Shown: in pieces, positions 5,275 to 6,318 of the stretch
Numbering within the stretch: the first letter of the stretch is position 1
Layout of the letters: every line of letters begins with the position of its first letter
Assembly: GCA_002378845.1 (NCBI GenBank)
Contig: DFRY01000021.1
Location: forward strand, 15,132 to 21,449
Direction of reading: 5' to 3'
DNA: 6,318 nt
Source of the DNA: Ruminococcaceae bacterium UBA3451
Lineage (GTDB): Bacteria; Bacillota; Clostridia; Oscillospirales; Acutalibacteraceae
Translations under genes and position numbers: made by a program
Notes under the pieces: model-generated
Seen by the model: only the letters and a program-made list of their open reading frames with translations
Told to the model about the DNA's origin: nothing
Databases searched by the model: none

Positions 5275-6207
5275 TTGAAAATAAAAAATAAATCACTGGC
5301 TGCCGAACTGGGCTTGCTGTCCATTACTGTCATTTGGGGCAGCGCTTTTGTAGTTGTGAAAAATACGACGGCTTCGGTTCCAACCAGCTATATGATTGCA
5401 ATTCGATTTGCTCTTGCTTCAATTTTAATGCTGATTATCTTTTTCAAGCGAATCAAAAAAATGGATCTTCGCACCGTAAAAAACGGTGCAATCCTTGCAG
5501 TTTTGCTTTATGCGGCGTATTACGTACAAACCGTCGGTGTGGAATATACAACGGCCGGGAACAACGCTTTTTTAACCGCTATTTATGTTGTTGTCGTACC
5601 GTTTTTATATTGGGCAGTGCGAAATGAAAAACCGGGTATATATAATATTGTTTCCGCCTTTGTCTGTATTGCGGGAATTGGACTGCTGTCACTGCATAAC
5701 GGATTCAGCATGAATATTGGCGACACTCTTTCACTGCTTTCCGGTTTTGCCTTTGCGGCACAAATGGTTGGTATAAGTATTTTAACCGAAAAAAGCGACC
5801 CTATTCTGCTGTCGTTTACCCAGTTCGTGTTTACCGCCGCAATTTCACTGACTGTAGCGCTTTGCACAGAGCAGTTCCCCGTAACGTTTGCAGCGGGAAC
5901 TGTGTGGTCGCTGCTGTACATTGGTATTTTCAGCACATTGATTGCCCTGTTAATGCAAACCGTTTGTCAGAAATACGTTCCGCCTGCGAAAGCTTCCCTG
6001 ATCATGTCCCTTGAGTCCCTGTTCGGCTCCTTATTTGGGATACTGTTCCTGAACGAACGGCTCACCGTAAAAACATTCTTTGGATTTCTACTGATCTTTT
6101 CCGCGATTTTGCTTTCGGAAACCAGATTTTCTTTCCTGAAAGTCAAAGCGAAAACTCAGCTTGCAGAGGTACAGCAGGAACAAAACAGTTCAAACATAAC
6201 ACTTTAA
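5275..6207 (+). CDS. EamA/DMT-superfamily transporter (RhaT-like), substrate unknown
   Basis: This is an integral membrane protein of the drug/metabolite transporter superfamily with two tandem EamA repeats. About ten hydrophobic segments can be seen, near residues 10-29, 38-57, 71-88, 97-115, 122-140, 150-169, 177-197, 210-230, 240-258 and 267-281 (numbered from the TTG start). Typical marks are IWGSAF in the first segment (20-25), an Arg in RFALAS (44-49), and LESLFGSLFGILFLNERLT (246-264) near the end of the second repeat, with the usual Glu after LN. The 310-residue length is normal. A short hydrophilic tail (282-310) ends the protein. It lies alone on the plus strand, divergent from the M16 operon, with its own promoter. 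The family exports or imports amino acids, nucleosides and other metabolites. Nothing here indicates which, and no regulator gene is adjacent within the window. Confidence 0.9.
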   Translation: MKIKNKSLAAELGLLSITVIWGSAFVVVKNTTASVPTSYMIAIRFALASILMLIIFFKRIKKMDLRTVKNGAILAVLLYAAYYVQTVGVEYTTAGNNAFLTAIYVVVVPFLYWAVRNEKPGIYNIVSAFVCIAGIGLLSLHNGFSMNIGDTLSLLSGFAFAAQMVGISILTEKSDPILLSFTQFVFTAAISLTVALCTEQFPVTFAAGTVWSLLYIGIFSTLIALLMQTVCQKYVPPAKASLIMSLESLFGSLFGILFLNERLTVKTFFGFLLIFSAILLSETRFSFLKVKAKTQLAEVQQEQNSSNITL

Positions 6208-6223
6208 TAGCCACTTCTTTTCC

Positions 6224-6262
6224 CCATTTAAGATTCGTAAATAAGGCTGAATTCATAAATGG
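6224..6262 (+). terminator. Weak possible terminator after the EamA gene
   Basis: CCATTTA (6224-6230) and TAAATGG (6256-6262) are perfect 7-bp inverted repeats with a 25-base loop, followed by a short TTTT (6265-6268). They sit just after the EamA stop codon. The stem is AT-rich and the loop long, so this is a poor intrinsic terminator. It is the only candidate in the stretch. Confidence 0.25.
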
Positions 6263-6300
6263 AGTTTTAATGAGATTCGGATGAATAAAGCAGGAATCTG
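6231..6300 (+). repeat. Imperfect direct repeat downstream of the EamA gene
   Basis: Two related units begin with AGATTCG at 6231 and 6273, and both continue with an AATAA, GC, GAAT pattern (6231-6255 and 6273-6300). The starts are 42 bases apart. The second unit also forms an AGATTC/GAATCT inverted repeat (6273-6278 and 6294-6299). No function is recognised. It could be a regulatory site for a gene beyond the edge or chance similarity in AT-rich DNA. Confidence 0.25.
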
Positions 6301-6316
6301 CCATATGAAAATATGG
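6301..6316. other. Small AT-rich hairpin at the right edge
   Basis: CCATAT (6301-6306) and ATATGG (6311-6316) form a 6-bp stem around a GAAA tetraloop. It stands at the window edge, so its context cannot be judged. No T-run is visible before the edge. Confidence 0.25.
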
Positions 6317-6318
6317 AA

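Noticed and set aside
1..6318. CRISPR array, insertion sequence, prophage, tRNA, rRNA or known riboswitch
   Set aside because: I found no regularly spaced repeats, transposase motifs, integration sites, cloverleaf-like sequence or recognisable aptamer core on either strand.

Overview
The window looks like ordinary chromosomal sequence from a low-to-moderate-GC Gram-positive anaerobe, most likely a member of the Clostridia. An Oscillospirales/Ruminococcaceae-type organism is my best guess, but the lineage is inferred from protein style and gene content only. Supporting signs are the paired YmfF/YmfH-type M16 proteins, purine-rich Shine-Dalgarno sites before most genes, AT-rich extended -10 promoters and use of a TTG start codon. 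I see no phage, insertion sequence, CRISPR, tRNA or rRNA.

Layout. Most of the window (1-5068) is one minus-strand gene train, in transcription order: ymfF-like M16 protein (5068-3785), ymfH-like M16 peptidase (3788-2505, overlapping the previous gene by 4 bases), lgt (2432-1314), folD (1295-447) and the N-terminal 129 codons of dxs (388 to the left edge). A divergent promoter region (5069-5274) separates this train from a plus-strand EamA/DMT-family transporter (5275-6207). The last 111 bases hold short repeats and hairpins and possibly the start of another gene.

How the genes fit together. The train mixes housekeeping functions: a two-part zinc peptidase, lipoprotein lipidation (Lgt), one-carbon folate metabolism (FolD) and the entry step of the MEP isoprenoid pathway (Dxs). 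The ymfF/ymfH pair is clearly translationally coupled, and lgt-folD are 18 bases apart. dxs has its own good promoter, whose -35 box overlaps the folD stop codon, so it can be expressed independently of the genes upstream.

I found no convincing novel multi-gene system. The points most worth a second look are: the reciprocal loss of catalytic and substrate-binding motifs in the two M16 proteins; an unusual Glu/Thr-rich acidic tail of roughly 90 residues on Lgt; an 11-bp perfect terminator-like hairpin inside folD; and competing inverted repeats just upstream of lgt, one of which would cover its ribosome-binding site.
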